From NCBI GenBank assembly GCA_023382535.1, contig JAHDWA010000082.1:1-37076 (forward strand): a stretch of DNA of 37,076 nucleotides, in the 5' to 3' direction. Numbering within the stretch: position 1 is the stretch's first letter; each line of letters starts with the position of its first letter. This document shows positions 9,397-16,492 of the stretch, in pieces. The translations under genes were made by a program, and so were the position numbers. Below the pieces are notes generated by a model. The model did not search any database. It was not told where the DNA came from and saw only the letters and a list, made by a program, of their open reading frames with translations. The DNA comes from Anaerolineae bacterium. GTDB lineage: Bacteria; Chloroflexota; Anaerolineae; 4572-78; J111.

Positions 9397-9924
9397 TTAA
9401 TGGGTATCTCGCCGGTGGCTGAGAAAAATGGCTGCCCCAATCAAGACGATGCCGACGGCCAGAAAGAGTAAATCTTGGGTGTCGGTGTATTTGAGCTGCA
9501 CAGCCTGCTGAAAGAACTTGACGATCAGAATCAGCAGGACCACCCGCGCCAGACGGTCTTTAAGATCGTCGAAGCTGTGGATAAGGAGGAGGCGCGGGGC
9601 AAATTCGGAGCCTTCGGCCAAGCCAATTTTGCTGACAAACAGTTCGTACAGACCCAGGGCCAGGATCAGCATAATCGCGGCGAGTAAGTAGCCATCCACA
9701 ATGGCCACCACCTCGGCGACCAGGCTGAGGCGCAAGGCGGTGCGCGCATCGGCCGCCAGGCTGAGGTCGGCGTATTGGGCCAGGTGGCTGAGCATGATGA
9801 CGGTGTCAACCGTGGTCATATAGAACACGCCGATGCCGACCAGGACACTGGCAGTTACGGCCACAATCACCACCAGGCGACTCTGCCACAGTGCCCCTTC
9901 AAAAAGTTGTTCGATTTGTCTCAT
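9397..9924 (-). CDS. YqhA/UPF0114-family membrane protein
   Basis: 175 residues with four predicted membrane helices (about 18-38, 65-95, 122-140, 150-167). LVAEVVAIVDGYLLAAIMLILALGLYELFVSKI is the UPF0114 signature, and the cytosolic loop with DDLKDRLARVVLLILIVKFF also fits. The biochemical role of the family is unknown. ATG 9924 follows an AAGAGA box. It sits between the cation ATPase and the Mrp operon, which suggests an envelope or ion-related role but proves nothing. Confidence 0.8.
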   Translation of the reverse strand: MRQIEQLFEGALWQSRLVVIVAVTASVLVGIGVFYMTTVDTVIMLSHLAQYADLSLAADARTALRLSLVAEVVAIVDGYLLAAIMLILALGLYELFVSKIGLAEGSEFAPRLLLIHSFDDLKDRLARVVLLILIVKFFQQAVQLKYTDTQDLLFLAVGIVLIGAAIFLSHRRDTH

Positions 9925-9970
9925 TGGGTTATCTCTTACGGTTTTTAACAGTCAACGAGGAAAAAATTGA

Positions 9971-12781
9971 TTAAGCCCTTCCCCGCCGGACCAGCCACTT
10001 CTCCAGCTCGACGGCGATGAAAACCAGGCTGCCGGCGGCAATGCTGATGGCCAGGTCAATGGGCAAAAGCGAGCGGGTCTGGAAAAAGTCCTGCAAGAAA
10101 GGCGTGTAAAGCACCGCCAGTTGCAAGACAAAGACTACGACCGCTGCACCCAGGAGGGGCTTGTTGGAAAGCAGTCCTACCCTGAACAACGAGTCCTGGC
10201 CGGAGCGAATGCCCAGGGCCTGCCAGATTTGGGCTAGGGCCAGGGTGGTAAAGATCATGGTCTGGGTGTGGGCGCGGTCAGTTAGATCATACCAATAGCC
10301 TACGGCCAGGGCGATGATCGCAATCAGCAGGCCCGTGCGCAGAATATGCCAGCCCAGGCCCTGAGCAAAAATGCTTTCATTGGGAGCGCGGGGCGGGCGG
10401 CGCATCGTATTTCTTTCGGCGGGTTCAACGCCCAGGCCCAGCCCCAGCAGGCCGTCGGTCAGCAGGTTGAGCCAGAGAAGTTGCAGCGGCAGCAGCGGCA
10501 CCAGCAGTTCTTTCTCCATTTCCGGCGGGACCAGGAAGGCCAGCAGCGGGCCAAACAGCATCACCCCTACTTTGCCGATGTTCCCGGCGATGGAGAACTT
10601 GATAAATTTGCGCAGGTTGTCGTAGATAACCCGGCCTTCCTCCACCGCGGCGACGATGGTGGCAAAGTTATCATCCCGCAGAACCATATCGGCAGCTTCT
10701 TTGGACACGTCGGTGCCGGTAATGCCCATGGCCACGCCGATGTCGGCTTTTTTCAGGGCCGGGGCGTCGTTGACCCCGTCGCCGGTCATGGCCACAATGT
10801 GGCCCCGCTCTTGCAGCGCCTGGACCACCCTGAGTTTGTGTTCCGGTGAGACGCGGGCGTAGACCGATATTTCCTCGACGATGCTCCGCAGCTCCTCCGC
10901 CGACAGCGCCGCCAAATCCTGGCCGGTCAAAACACGGCCATTCTGGCTAATGCCCAACTCGCGGGCAATATGCTGGGCGGTTAAAGGGTGATCGCCGGTA
11001 ATCATGATCGGGCGAATCCCGGCCGCCTGGCAGGTGGCGACCGCGTCTTTAACTTCGGGCCGGGGCGGGTCAATAATGCCGACCATACCCAGGAAGGTCA
11101 AATTTTGCTCCAGCGAGGCTTGATGGCCGTTGCTCGGCACCGTTTCCAGCGAGCGGCAGGCGACACCCAGGACGCGCATGCCGTTCTGGGCAAGCTGCAT
11201 GTTGGCGGCTTCGATCCGGCTGCGCCACTGCTCGGTCAGCGGCTCGGTCCGGTCGTCCACCCAAACGTGTGTGGCGATCTCCAGCAGGCCATCCACCGCG
11301 CCCTTAGTGAAGGCCAGGTAAGGCGGCTGGCTAAAGATAGAAGATAGAAGATGGTAGATGGAAGATGGAAGTTTGCTCGTGCCCTCTATCCTGGATCCAC
11401 TATCCTCCAGTTTATGCACGGTCGTCATACGCTTGCGTTCGGAGTCGAAAGGAAGTTCGGCTACACGCGGCAGTTTTTGGTCTAAATCGGCTTTCCACAG
11501 GCCAAATTTGGCGGCGGCGACGACCAGCGCGCCTTCGGTCGGGTCGCCGATAGCGTGGAACTTCTGCCCGGCGCCGTTGTCGGCTTTGAGAAGGGCATCG
11601 TTGCACAGGGCGCCGCCGGCCAGCAGCAGGCCCAGCGGGAAGGGTTGGCTCTGCCAGGTGGGATCAGGCTCAACATTCAGCGTCGGGGTGTGATGGCGCA
11701 TGTCCTCATTCAAATCAAGGCGATGGCCGGCCACGTCAATCACGGTGACGGTCATGCGGTTTTCGGTCAGCGTGCCGGTTTTGTCCGAGCAGATGACCGT
11801 GACCGAGCCAAGCGTTTCCACAGCGGGCAGTTTGCGGATGAGCGCCTGCCGTTTGAGCATGCGCTGAGCGCCCAGGGCCAGGGTAATCGTCACGACGGCG
11901 GGCAGCCCTTCGGGGATAACGGCTACGGCGATGCTGACCATGGTCAGGAAGATCAGGCGCAGCTCTTCGCCGCGCAGCCAGCCCTGCACAAAAATGACCC
12001 CGGCAATTCCCAGGGCCACTATGGCCAGCATTTTGCCCACCTGGTCGAGCCGCTGCTGCAAGGGGGTCTGCTCATGGGCAACCCCCTGGATCAGGCCGGC
12101 GATGTGGCCCAATTCGGTCTGCATGCCGGTTGCGGTAACGACCGCCCGGCCCCGGCCGTAGGTGACAACCGTGCCCATGTAGGCCATGTTACGCCGGTCT
12201 CCCAGGGGTAAATCCGGCCCGGTCAGGGTCGTCGTCATTTTCTCTACCGGCTCCGACTCGCCGGTTAGAGTTGCTTCCTGGATGCGCAGGTTGGCGCTTT
12301 CCAGCAGGCGGCAGTCGGCGGGGACGAGGTTGCCCGCTTCCAGCAGGATGACATCCCCGGGAACAAGGTCACGGGCGGGGATTTCGCGCACCTGGCCATC
12401 GCGGTAAACCCGCACATTCGGCACGGCCAGCTTTTTCAGGGCGGCCATCGCTTTTTCGGCCCGGTATTCCTGGAGGAAGCCGAGCAATCCAAACAGGACC
12501 ACGATAGACAGGATGGCGATGGTGTCTTTAAGCTCGCCGAGCGAGCCGGCAATCACCGCCGCGACGATCAAAATGACGACCATGGTCGCTGTGAACTGCT
12601 CCCACAGAATGCGCCATGGACTTTTGGCCGCACGTTCGGTTAATTCGTTGGGACCATGTTCGGCCAGGCGGAGGCCGGCTTCGGCCTCCGTTAAGCCGTG
12701 GGTAGCGTCAGTGCCGAGTTGAGTTAGAGTTTCGGCAGGTTCTAGTTTATACCAGGAAGGTTTGGACAGTGCTTCAGACAT
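9971..12781 (-). CDS. P2-type cation-transporting ATPase with repeat-derived insert
   Basis: 936-residue ATP-driven cation pump, probably Ca2+-type (P2A). Motifs in order: actuator TGES (173-176), [10 protein letters not shown] in helix M4 (about 287-295), phosphorylated Asp333 in [12 protein letters not shown] (493-495) in the nucleotide domain, [12 protein letters not shown] in the hinge, and [14 protein letters not shown] in M6. Ion specificity cannot be read with certainty. Between MTTVHK and the strand before KGA lie about 27 extra residues (457-483) encoded by an inverted heptamer array on the DNA. The frame remains open. The site is a surface-exposed edge of the N domain in known structures, so the insert may be tolerated. 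Seven bases separate it from the DedA stop, suggesting one transcript. Confidence 0.93.
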   Translation of the reverse strand: MSEALSKPSWYKLEPAETLTQLGTDATHGLTEAEAGLRLAEHGPNELTERAAKSPWRILWEQFTATMVVILIVAAVIAGSLGELKDTIAILSIVVLFGLLGFLQEYRAEKAMAALKKLAVPNVRVYRDGQVREIPARDLVPGDVILLEAGNLVPADCRLLESANLRIQEATLTGESEPVEKMTTTLTGPDLPLGDRRNMAYMGTVVTYGRGRAVVTATGMQTELGHIAGLIQGVAHEQTPLQQRLDQVGKMLAIVALGIAGVIFVQGWLRGEELRLIFLTMVSIAVAVIPEGLPAVVTITLALGAQRMLKRQALIRKLPAVETLGSVTVICSDKTGTLTENRMTVTVIDVAGHRLDLNEDMRHHTPTLNVEPDPTWQSQPFPLGLLLAGGALCNDALLKADNGAGQKFHAIGDPTEGALVVAAAKFGLWKADLDQKLPRVAELPFDSERKRMTTVHKLEDSGSRIEGTSKLPSSIYHLLSSIFSQPPYLAFTKGAVDGLLEIATHVWVDDRTEPLTEQWRSRIEAANMQLAQNGMRVLGVACRSLETVPSNGHQASLEQNLTFLGMVGIIDPPRPEVKDAVATCQAAGIRPIMITGDHPLTAQHIARELGISQNGRVLTGQDLAALSAEELRSIVEEISVYARVSPEHKLRVVQALQERGHIVAMTGDGVNDAPALKKADIGVAMGITGTDVSKEAADMVLRDDNFATIVAAVEEGRVIYDNLRKFIKFSIAGNIGKVGVMLFGPLLAFLVPPEMEKELLVPLLPLQLLWLNLLTDGLLGLGLGVEPAERNTMRRPPRAPNESIFAQGLGWHILRTGLLIAIIALAVGYWYDLTDRAHTQTMIFTTLALAQIWQALGIRSGQDSLFRVGLLSNKPLLGAAVVVFVLQLAVLYTPFLQDFFQTRSLLPIDLAISIAAGSLVFIAVELEKWLVRRGRA
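11335..11411. repeat. Inverted heptamer-array element inside ATPase gene
   Basis: Left array at 11335-11369: AGATAGA twice, AGATGGT, AGATGGA twice. After a 14-base spacer, the right array at 11384-11411 reads CTCTATC, CTGGATC, CACTATC, CTCCAGT. The right units are roughly the complement of the left. It encodes ATPase residues about 457-483 and keeps the frame. Confidence 0.8.
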
Positions 12782-12787
12782 TTTCTT

Positions 12788-13441
12788 TTATTCAGTATCT
12801 TCGGATTTAGATTGAAAGGCGATAAACTGGGGGGCCCTTTTGAGGACAAAAAAGAGGATCAGGGCCACGAGAGTCGCGACTACTAATATCTCGTACTGCT
12901 TAACAAAGATCAGCAACTCTGCCCAATTTTCACCTAATATTACTCCAATATAACTCATCAGGCCATTCCAAAGCCCGGAGCCAAGAGCGGTAAAGAACAC
13001 AAATCGGCCCAGGGGCATACGATTCATTCCGGCGGGCACGGAGATCAAGCTGCGAATGAGTGGAATGAACCGGCCAAAAAAGACAATACTCGCGCTGTAC
13101 TGCTCAAAAAGGTCGAGCGAGCGATTGAGATCGCGTTCGGCCACGAGCAGATAGTGCCCATAGCGGCGGATAAAAGTGCGGAGCAGCGGCTCGCCGACGT
13201 ACTGGCCCAGGTAATAGAGGGTCAGCGCGCCCAGCAAGGAGCCGGCAGTCCCGGCCAGGAGAATGCCGCTAAAGCTGAAGTGGCCCTGGCTGGCCAGAGA
13301 GCCGGCAAATGGCATCAACAGCTCCGAGGGAATGGGGGGAAAGAGACTCTCCAGGAACATCACCACCATAATGCCGGTGTAGCCGAGCGTAATGATAATC
13401 TGTTCCAGCCAGAGATGGATTTGTTCTAGAATTTCGCTCAT
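12788..13441 (-). CDS. DedA/SNARE-associated family membrane protein
   Basis: 217 residues and five to six membrane segments. MFLESLFPPIPSELLMPFAG near the N-terminus and GRFIPLIRSLISVPAGMNRMP (about 118-138) are the DedA signatures, with the conserved Arg residues. Members are linked to proton-dependent membrane homeostasis and some act as lipid flippases; the substrate here is unknown. Six bases from the ATPase and three from the site-2 protease gene, so almost surely in the same operon. The ribosome-binding site is weak (AAAGA). Confidence 0.9.
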   Translation of the reverse strand: MSEILEQIHLWLEQIIITLGYTGIMVVMFLESLFPPIPSELLMPFAGSLASQGHFSFSGILLAGTAGSLLGALTLYYLGQYVGEPLLRTFIRRYGHYLLVAERDLNRSLDLFEQYSASIVFFGRFIPLIRSLISVPAGMNRMPLGRFVFFTALGSGLWNGLMSYIGVILGENWAELLIFVKQYEILVVATLVALILFFVLKRAPQFIAFQSKSEDTE

Positions 13442-13444
13442 TCT

Positions 13445-14560
13445 TTAAATTCCAAGCTCAGCCCGAGTACGGATGTAGTGCAGCACTTGCTCGCGGCTGA
13501 GTAACCCCACCAGGCTCTCACCTTCGATGACCGGTACCTGGGCTACGTTTGCCTTGTCCATAATTTGTAGGGCAGACAGCAGCTCCAGGTTGGGTTGGAC
13601 CTGGGTTAACCGTTTGAGCGGAACCATCACCTGCTCAACGGTGGTGAAACGCCACTTGGATTGAGGAATGGCGGCTACATCACGCAGGGTCAGCATCCCA
13701 CGGGGATGGCCGTTGTCGCTGACAAAAAAGGTGCGCTGGCCGCCAGCCAGGACCTTCTCCTCGACCAACTGGTTGAGGGATAAAATACTTGGGACAGCCT
13801 GATAGTCGCGGTTCATCACCTGACTGACTTTGATTCCCCGCAGGATTTCTTCCAGATTCACTTGAGCGTAACTGGCTGCGGCAGCGTTCTGTAGGAACCA
13901 GCCGATGAAGGCCAGCCAGATGCCGTTGAAAAAGCTGCCAGTGAAAATGGTGTAAAGGCCCCAGCCAATGAAACCAAAGGCGACCAGTTGGCCGATAAAG
14001 GCCGCGGCCTGAGTTGCCCGGTGCAGGCTGCCACTGACCTGCCAGATGATGGCCCGCAGGATACGTCCACCATCGAGAGGAAAGCCGGGGATTAGATTAA
14101 ACAGGGCTAACAGCAGGTTGATCCGGGCCAGCCATAAGCTCGGCGCGGCCAGGTACGGAATATGCTGGTCGAGCAGGTACAGCCCACCGAATAATCCAGC
14201 CAGGCCCAGGCTGACCAGCGGCCCGGCAGCGGCGATACGGAACTCTGCGCCGGGGCGGCGGGTTTCCTGCTCCAGTTGGGCTACCCCGCCAAAGATGAAT
14301 AGGGTAATTTGCCGGACCGGGATGTGGTTGCGCAGAGCTACCAGGGCATGCCCCAGTTCGTGCAGCAGAACCGAGCCAAAGAATAGAACGCTGGTCAAGA
14401 CGGCCAGAAACCAGTGGGCCGAGGCTGGCAGCGAGGGATATTCTTCGGGGAAGTAGCCCCGGGCCAGCGACCAGGTGAGCAGGCCAAAGACCAGCAGCAG
14501 GCTCCAGTGCAGCCCGATGGGAATATTTTTGATGCGTCCGAGGTTAATACTTGCTTCCAT
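13445..14560 (-). CDS. Site-2 protease (M50) with CBS pair
   Basis: 371-residue intramembrane zinc metalloprotease. HELGH at residues 67-71 gives two zinc ligands and the catalytic Glu, and NLIPGFPLDGGRIL (about 156-169) supplies the third ligand Asp. Four to six helices span residues 15-220. A CBS pair fills about 245-365 and often senses adenine nucleotides in this M50B group. Such enzymes cut membrane-bound anti-sigma factors or remnant signal peptides; the substrate here is unknown. It lies in a cluster with HtpX and DedA, consistent with membrane quality control. No strong ribosome-binding site is seen before ATG 14560. Confidence 0.92.
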   Translation of the reverse strand: MEASINLGRIKNIPIGLHWSLLLVFGLLTWSLARGYFPEEYPSLPASAHWFLAVLTSVLFFGSVLLHELGHALVALRNHIPVRQITLFIFGGVAQLEQETRRPGAEFRIAAAGPLVSLGLAGLFGGLYLLDQHIPYLAAPSLWLARINLLLALFNLIPGFPLDGGRILRAIIWQVSGSLHRATQAAAFIGQLVAFGFIGWGLYTIFTGSFFNGIWLAFIGWFLQNAAAASYAQVNLEEILRGIKVSQVMNRDYQAVPSILSLNQLVEEKVLAGGQRTFFVSDNGHPRGMLTLRDVAAIPQSKWRFTTVEQVMVPLKRLTQVQPNLELLSALQIMDKANVAQVPVIEGESLVGLLSREQVLHYIRTRAELGI

Positions 14561-14612
14561 TGATCGTTTGAATGAATTTCCTTCTTGAGTTAAATCCGAG
14601 TTGAGGACCTAT

Positions 14613-14738
14613 CTACATAAAGAGGTAGCTCAGGTCTGCGATTAACATTGAGATAATGACCAGTAAAATTATGACCACCAGGAACCAGCGTTTGATTTGA
14701 TCTACCCGGCGGGTACGCTGGCGTTTTTTTGCTGTCAT
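14613..14738 (-). CDS. 41-residue single-helix membrane peptide
   Basis: A short frame, MTAKKRQRTRRVDQIKRW followed by an aliphatic stretch of about 18 residues and ending DLSYLFM. The strongly basic head and single hydrophobic helix predict an N-in membrane peptide. An excellent ribosome-binding site (AAGGAGG, 14746-14752) is spaced correctly from ATG 14738. It sits between htpX and the site-2 protease gene on the same strand. Small membrane peptides can modulate proteases or transporters; that role here is a guess. No family is recognised. Confidence 0.75.
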   Translation of the reverse strand: MTAKKRQRTRRVDQIKRWFLVVIILLVIISMLIADLSYLFM

Positions 14739-14762
14739 CCGTGCCTCCTTTTCACACGCTTA

Positions 14763-14789
14763 GAGGGGCAGGTCTCAGACCTGCCCCTC
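14763..14789. repeat. Perfect 27-base palindromic hairpin
   Basis: GAGGGGCAGGTCT, one central base, then AGACCTGCCCCTC: 13-base arms. It lies 11 bases after the htpX stop and before the 41-residue ORF. No U-tract follows on the minus strand. It may act as a REP-like element or an RNA stability barrier that separates htpX from downstream expression. Confidence 0.7.
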
Positions 14790-14800
14790 ATTGGTTTTGA

Positions 14801-15688
14801 TTAGCTGTAAGCCTGGGCCAATTCATACATCTTCATCGCTCGCAGCCGGGCTACTCGTTCAGCCGTAGCCGGGTGAGTGCGGAATAGGCCGGCCAGCCCG
14901 CCACCACGCAGCGGGTTGACGATGTAGAGCGGCGAGGCCGCCGGGTTGACCTCCAGCGGGTGACGGTCTGCCCCCCGTTCCAGCTTTTCCAGGGCATTGG
15001 CCAGCGGCAGCGAGTCGCCCAGGATGCGGGCGCCCGTCGCGTCGGCGCTGAACTCGCGGGAGCGGGAGATGGCCAACTGGATCAGCATGGCGGCCAACGG
15101 CGCGACGATGATAAAGACCAGGCTGCCGGCCAGCTCGCCCAGGCCGCCCTCTTCCTCATCCTCGGAACCGCCGAAACCGCCAAAGATCATGGCCCAGGTG
15201 GCCATATCGGCCAGCATGGTGATGGCCCCGGCGATAGTCGCGGCTACACTGGAAATGAGCGTGTCGCGGTTTTTGATGTGGGCCAGCTCGTGGGCAATGA
15301 CCCCGGCCAGTTCATCGCGATTGAGCAGGTGCATAATCCCGCGAGTCACGGCGACCGCGCTCTTGCTGGGGCTGCGCCCGGTGGCAAAAGCGTTGGGCGC
15401 GTCGCTGTCAATCATGTAGACTGCTGGTTTGGGCAGTTTGGCCCGCTCGGCCAGTTGCTCGACCAGCCGGTGCAGGTCCGGCGCTTCAGCCGGAGTGATT
15501 TCCTGCGCACCACTCATTTTGAGGGCGAGCTTATCAGAAAACCACCAGGCGCCCATATTCATCAGCACCGCCAGCCCAAAGGCAATGAACATACCTGTTT
15601 GTCCGCCCAGCGCCGAACCAATAAAGATGAACAAACCGGTCAAGGCGGCCAGAAGTAAAGTCACTTTAAACGTGTTCCAGATTTGCAT
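14801..15688 (-). CDS. htpX: HtpX-type membrane zinc metalloprotease (M48)
   Basis: 295 residues from ATG 15688, chosen for its AGGAGTG box and the usual MQIWNTFKVTLLLA opening. A longer frame to 15727 would run through the leader terminator. Two N-terminal helices; HELAH at 133-137 with catalytic Glu134; third zinc ligand Glu212 in SREFSADATGARIL; further helices at about 148-170 and 190-208. HtpX degrades misfolded membrane proteins and is usually stress-induced. The acidic loop GGSEDEEEGG (about 173-182) is distinctive. It has its own near-consensus promoter and a structured leader with a terminator, so it is probably controlled by attenuation. Confidence 0.95.
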   Translation of the reverse strand: MQIWNTFKVTLLLAALTGLFIFIGSALGGQTGMFIAFGLAVLMNMGAWWFSDKLALKMSGAQEITPAEAPDLHRLVEQLAERAKLPKPAVYMIDSDAPNAFATGRSPSKSAVAVTRGIMHLLNRDELAGVIAHELAHIKNRDTLISSVAATIAGAITMLADMATWAMIFGGFGGSEDEEEGGLGELAGSLVFIIVAPLAAMLIQLAISRSREFSADATGARILGDSLPLANALEKLERGADRHPLEVNPAASPLYIVNPLRGGGLAGLFRTHPATAERVARLRAMKMYELAQAYS

Positions 15689-15727
15689 AGGTTTCACTCC
15701 TGTTTGTACCACTCTGTTTGAAGTCAA

Positions 15728-15769
15728 TAAAAAAGCCGATACCTATTCCTTGGAGGATTTAGTATCGGC
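15728..15769 (-). terminator. Intrinsic terminator in the htpX leader
   Basis: On the minus strand GCCGATAC (15769-15762) pairs with GTATCGGC (15742-15735), followed by six U and then AUU. It lies about 40 bases before the htpX start codon, so it must be bypassed for expression. Its first four bases also form the 3' side of leader helix P1. Confidence 0.85.
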
Positions 15770-15850
15770 CTACCTGGCAACCAGTCTTCTCCCAAAATCA
15801 GGAAGATTACTCTTTGCCCAGTCTACCGAGAAAGATTTGTCCTTAATCTT
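15728..15850 (-). ncRNA. Structured leader RNA A (riboswitch-like) of htpX
   Basis: Read on the minus strand: P1 is CGGUAGAC (15828-15821) against GUAGGCCG (15773-15766). P2 is GGCAA against UUGCC (15818-15814 with 15780-15776). An apical hairpin follows, with UCUUCC against GGGAGAAGA and a 7-base loop. Conserved unpaired AGAGU follows the GGCAA strand. The terminator begins inside the P1 3' strand, so P1 and terminator exclude one another, which implies that stabilising P1 turns the gene on. Leader B upstream of the next gene has the same core and compensatory stem changes. I do not recognise a known riboswitch class; a protein-binding attenuator is the alternative. Confidence 0.7.
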
Positions 15851-15856
15851 GGGGAG

Positions 15857-15885
15857 ATTATACCATATCATTTTTGTTTTGTCAA
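15857..15885 (-). promoter_or_regulatory. Consensus promoter for htpX leader
   Basis: Minus strand TTGACA (15880-15885), 17-base spacer, TATAAT (15857-15862): perfect in both boxes. Predicted start near 15850, giving a leader of about 160 bases before htpX. It begins some 35 bases after the winged-helix gene ends. Confidence 0.85.
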
Positions 15886-15921
15886 GATTTCGTTTATATT
15901 TTGTCTAGAAATATGGTAAAC

Positions 15922-16302
15922 TCAATTTAATTGCAGGTCGCGTTGTGCATTAATCATTTTACTTCGGATAAAAGCCAGGGTTGGTTTGACTTGTTTTAGC
16001 AGTTCCTGGCGTATCAAAGGGTGTTCAAAGGCACGAGCCAGATATTGAAGCTGAGATCTGATTTCCGGTTCGTCAGGTAACTTGTACTGATTATCCACTT
16101 GGTCAATCAGCCCCGCTTGGTGCAGGTCAGCAATAATACCTTCTATGAGTGAGGTATCGCCCAGGTGGAGCCGCTGGGCTAACTCCTGGCTGGTACCGCA
16201 CCAGTGGGGATGCTGGTGCAGCAAAAGAAGAAGGCGCAGCTTTTGAAACGAGTCAATATTTTTGGTGCGAAGATAGGTATAGATTGTTTCGTTCAAGGTC
16301 AT
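15922..16302 (-). CDS. Small winged-helix protein, function unknown
   Basis: 126 residues. Residues about 17-73 read as a winged helix: SFQKLRLLLLLHQHP (helix 1), TSQELAQRLHL (helix 2), SLIEGIIADLHQAGLI (recognition helix) and DNQYKL (wing). A helical C-terminal part (about 78-120) may dimerise. It could be a DNA-binding regulator, but no named family is recognised. The ribosome-binding site GGAG is very close to ATG 16302, so translation may be weak or the start may lie slightly downstream. It has the same type of leader and promoter as htpX directly downstream, suggesting that both respond to one signal. Confidence 0.75.
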   Translation of the reverse strand: MTLNETIYTYLRTKNIDSFQKLRLLLLLHQHPHWCGTSQELAQRLHLGDTSLIEGIIADLHQAGLIDQVDNQYKLPDEPEIRSQLQYLARAFEHPLIRQELLKQVKPTLAFIRSKMINAQRDLQLN

Positions 16303-16319
16303 TCTCCGTTAATAGGCAA

Positions 16320-16363
16320 TAAAAAACCGACATTTCTCTATTCTCAGCAGGGAGAAATGCCGG
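16320..16363 (-). terminator. Intrinsic terminator in the winged-helix gene leader
   Basis: Minus strand CCGGCAUUUCUC (16363-16352) pairs with GAGAAAUGUCGG (16338-16327, one G-U pair), followed by six U. It ends about 18 bases before the start codon at 16302. Its 5' arm shares three bases with leader helix P1. Confidence 0.85.
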
Positions 16364-16439
16364 CCTACTCGGCAACCTGTCTTTTCCCGCCAGGGAAAGA
16401 CTCTTTGCCTCGTCCACCGCAGTTGTTTATAGGGATTTC
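16320..16439 (-). ncRNA. Structured leader RNA B (riboswitch-like)
   Basis: Minus strand: P1 CGGUGGAC (16419-16412) against GUAGGCCG (16368-16361); P2 GGCAA (16409-16405) against UUGCC (16375-16371); apical stem GUCUUUCCC against GGGAAAAGAC with a UGGC loop. The strings GGCAAAGAGU, GGUUGCC and GUAGGCCG match leader A exactly, while the apical and terminator stems differ in sequence but keep pairing. That pattern points to selected RNA structure rather than a copied repeat. P1 and the terminator compete. The class is not identified. Confidence 0.7.
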
Positions 16440-16445
16440 GCACAG

Positions 16446-16475
16446 ATTATAACATAGGACTTAAGCCCTTGTCAA
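16446..16475 (-). promoter_or_regulatory. Consensus promoter for winged-helix gene leader
   Basis: Minus strand TTGACA (16470-16475), 18-base spacer, TATAAT (16446-16451). It begins 17 bases past the ppc stop codon, so the winged-helix gene is transcribed independently of ppc. Predicted start near 16439. Confidence 0.8.
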
Positions 16476-16492
16476 GAGGTTTTTCACGGAAT

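Noticed and set aside
14763..14789. Intrinsic terminator after htpX
   Set aside because: The stem is strong but no U-tract follows on the minus strand, so it is listed as a repeat.
15728..16439. Leaders A and B as copies of a mobile repeat
   Set aside because: The conserved core is limited to unpaired and junction segments, while stems differ with pairing kept, and each copy is aligned with a promoter and a start codon. This fits selected RNA better than transposition.
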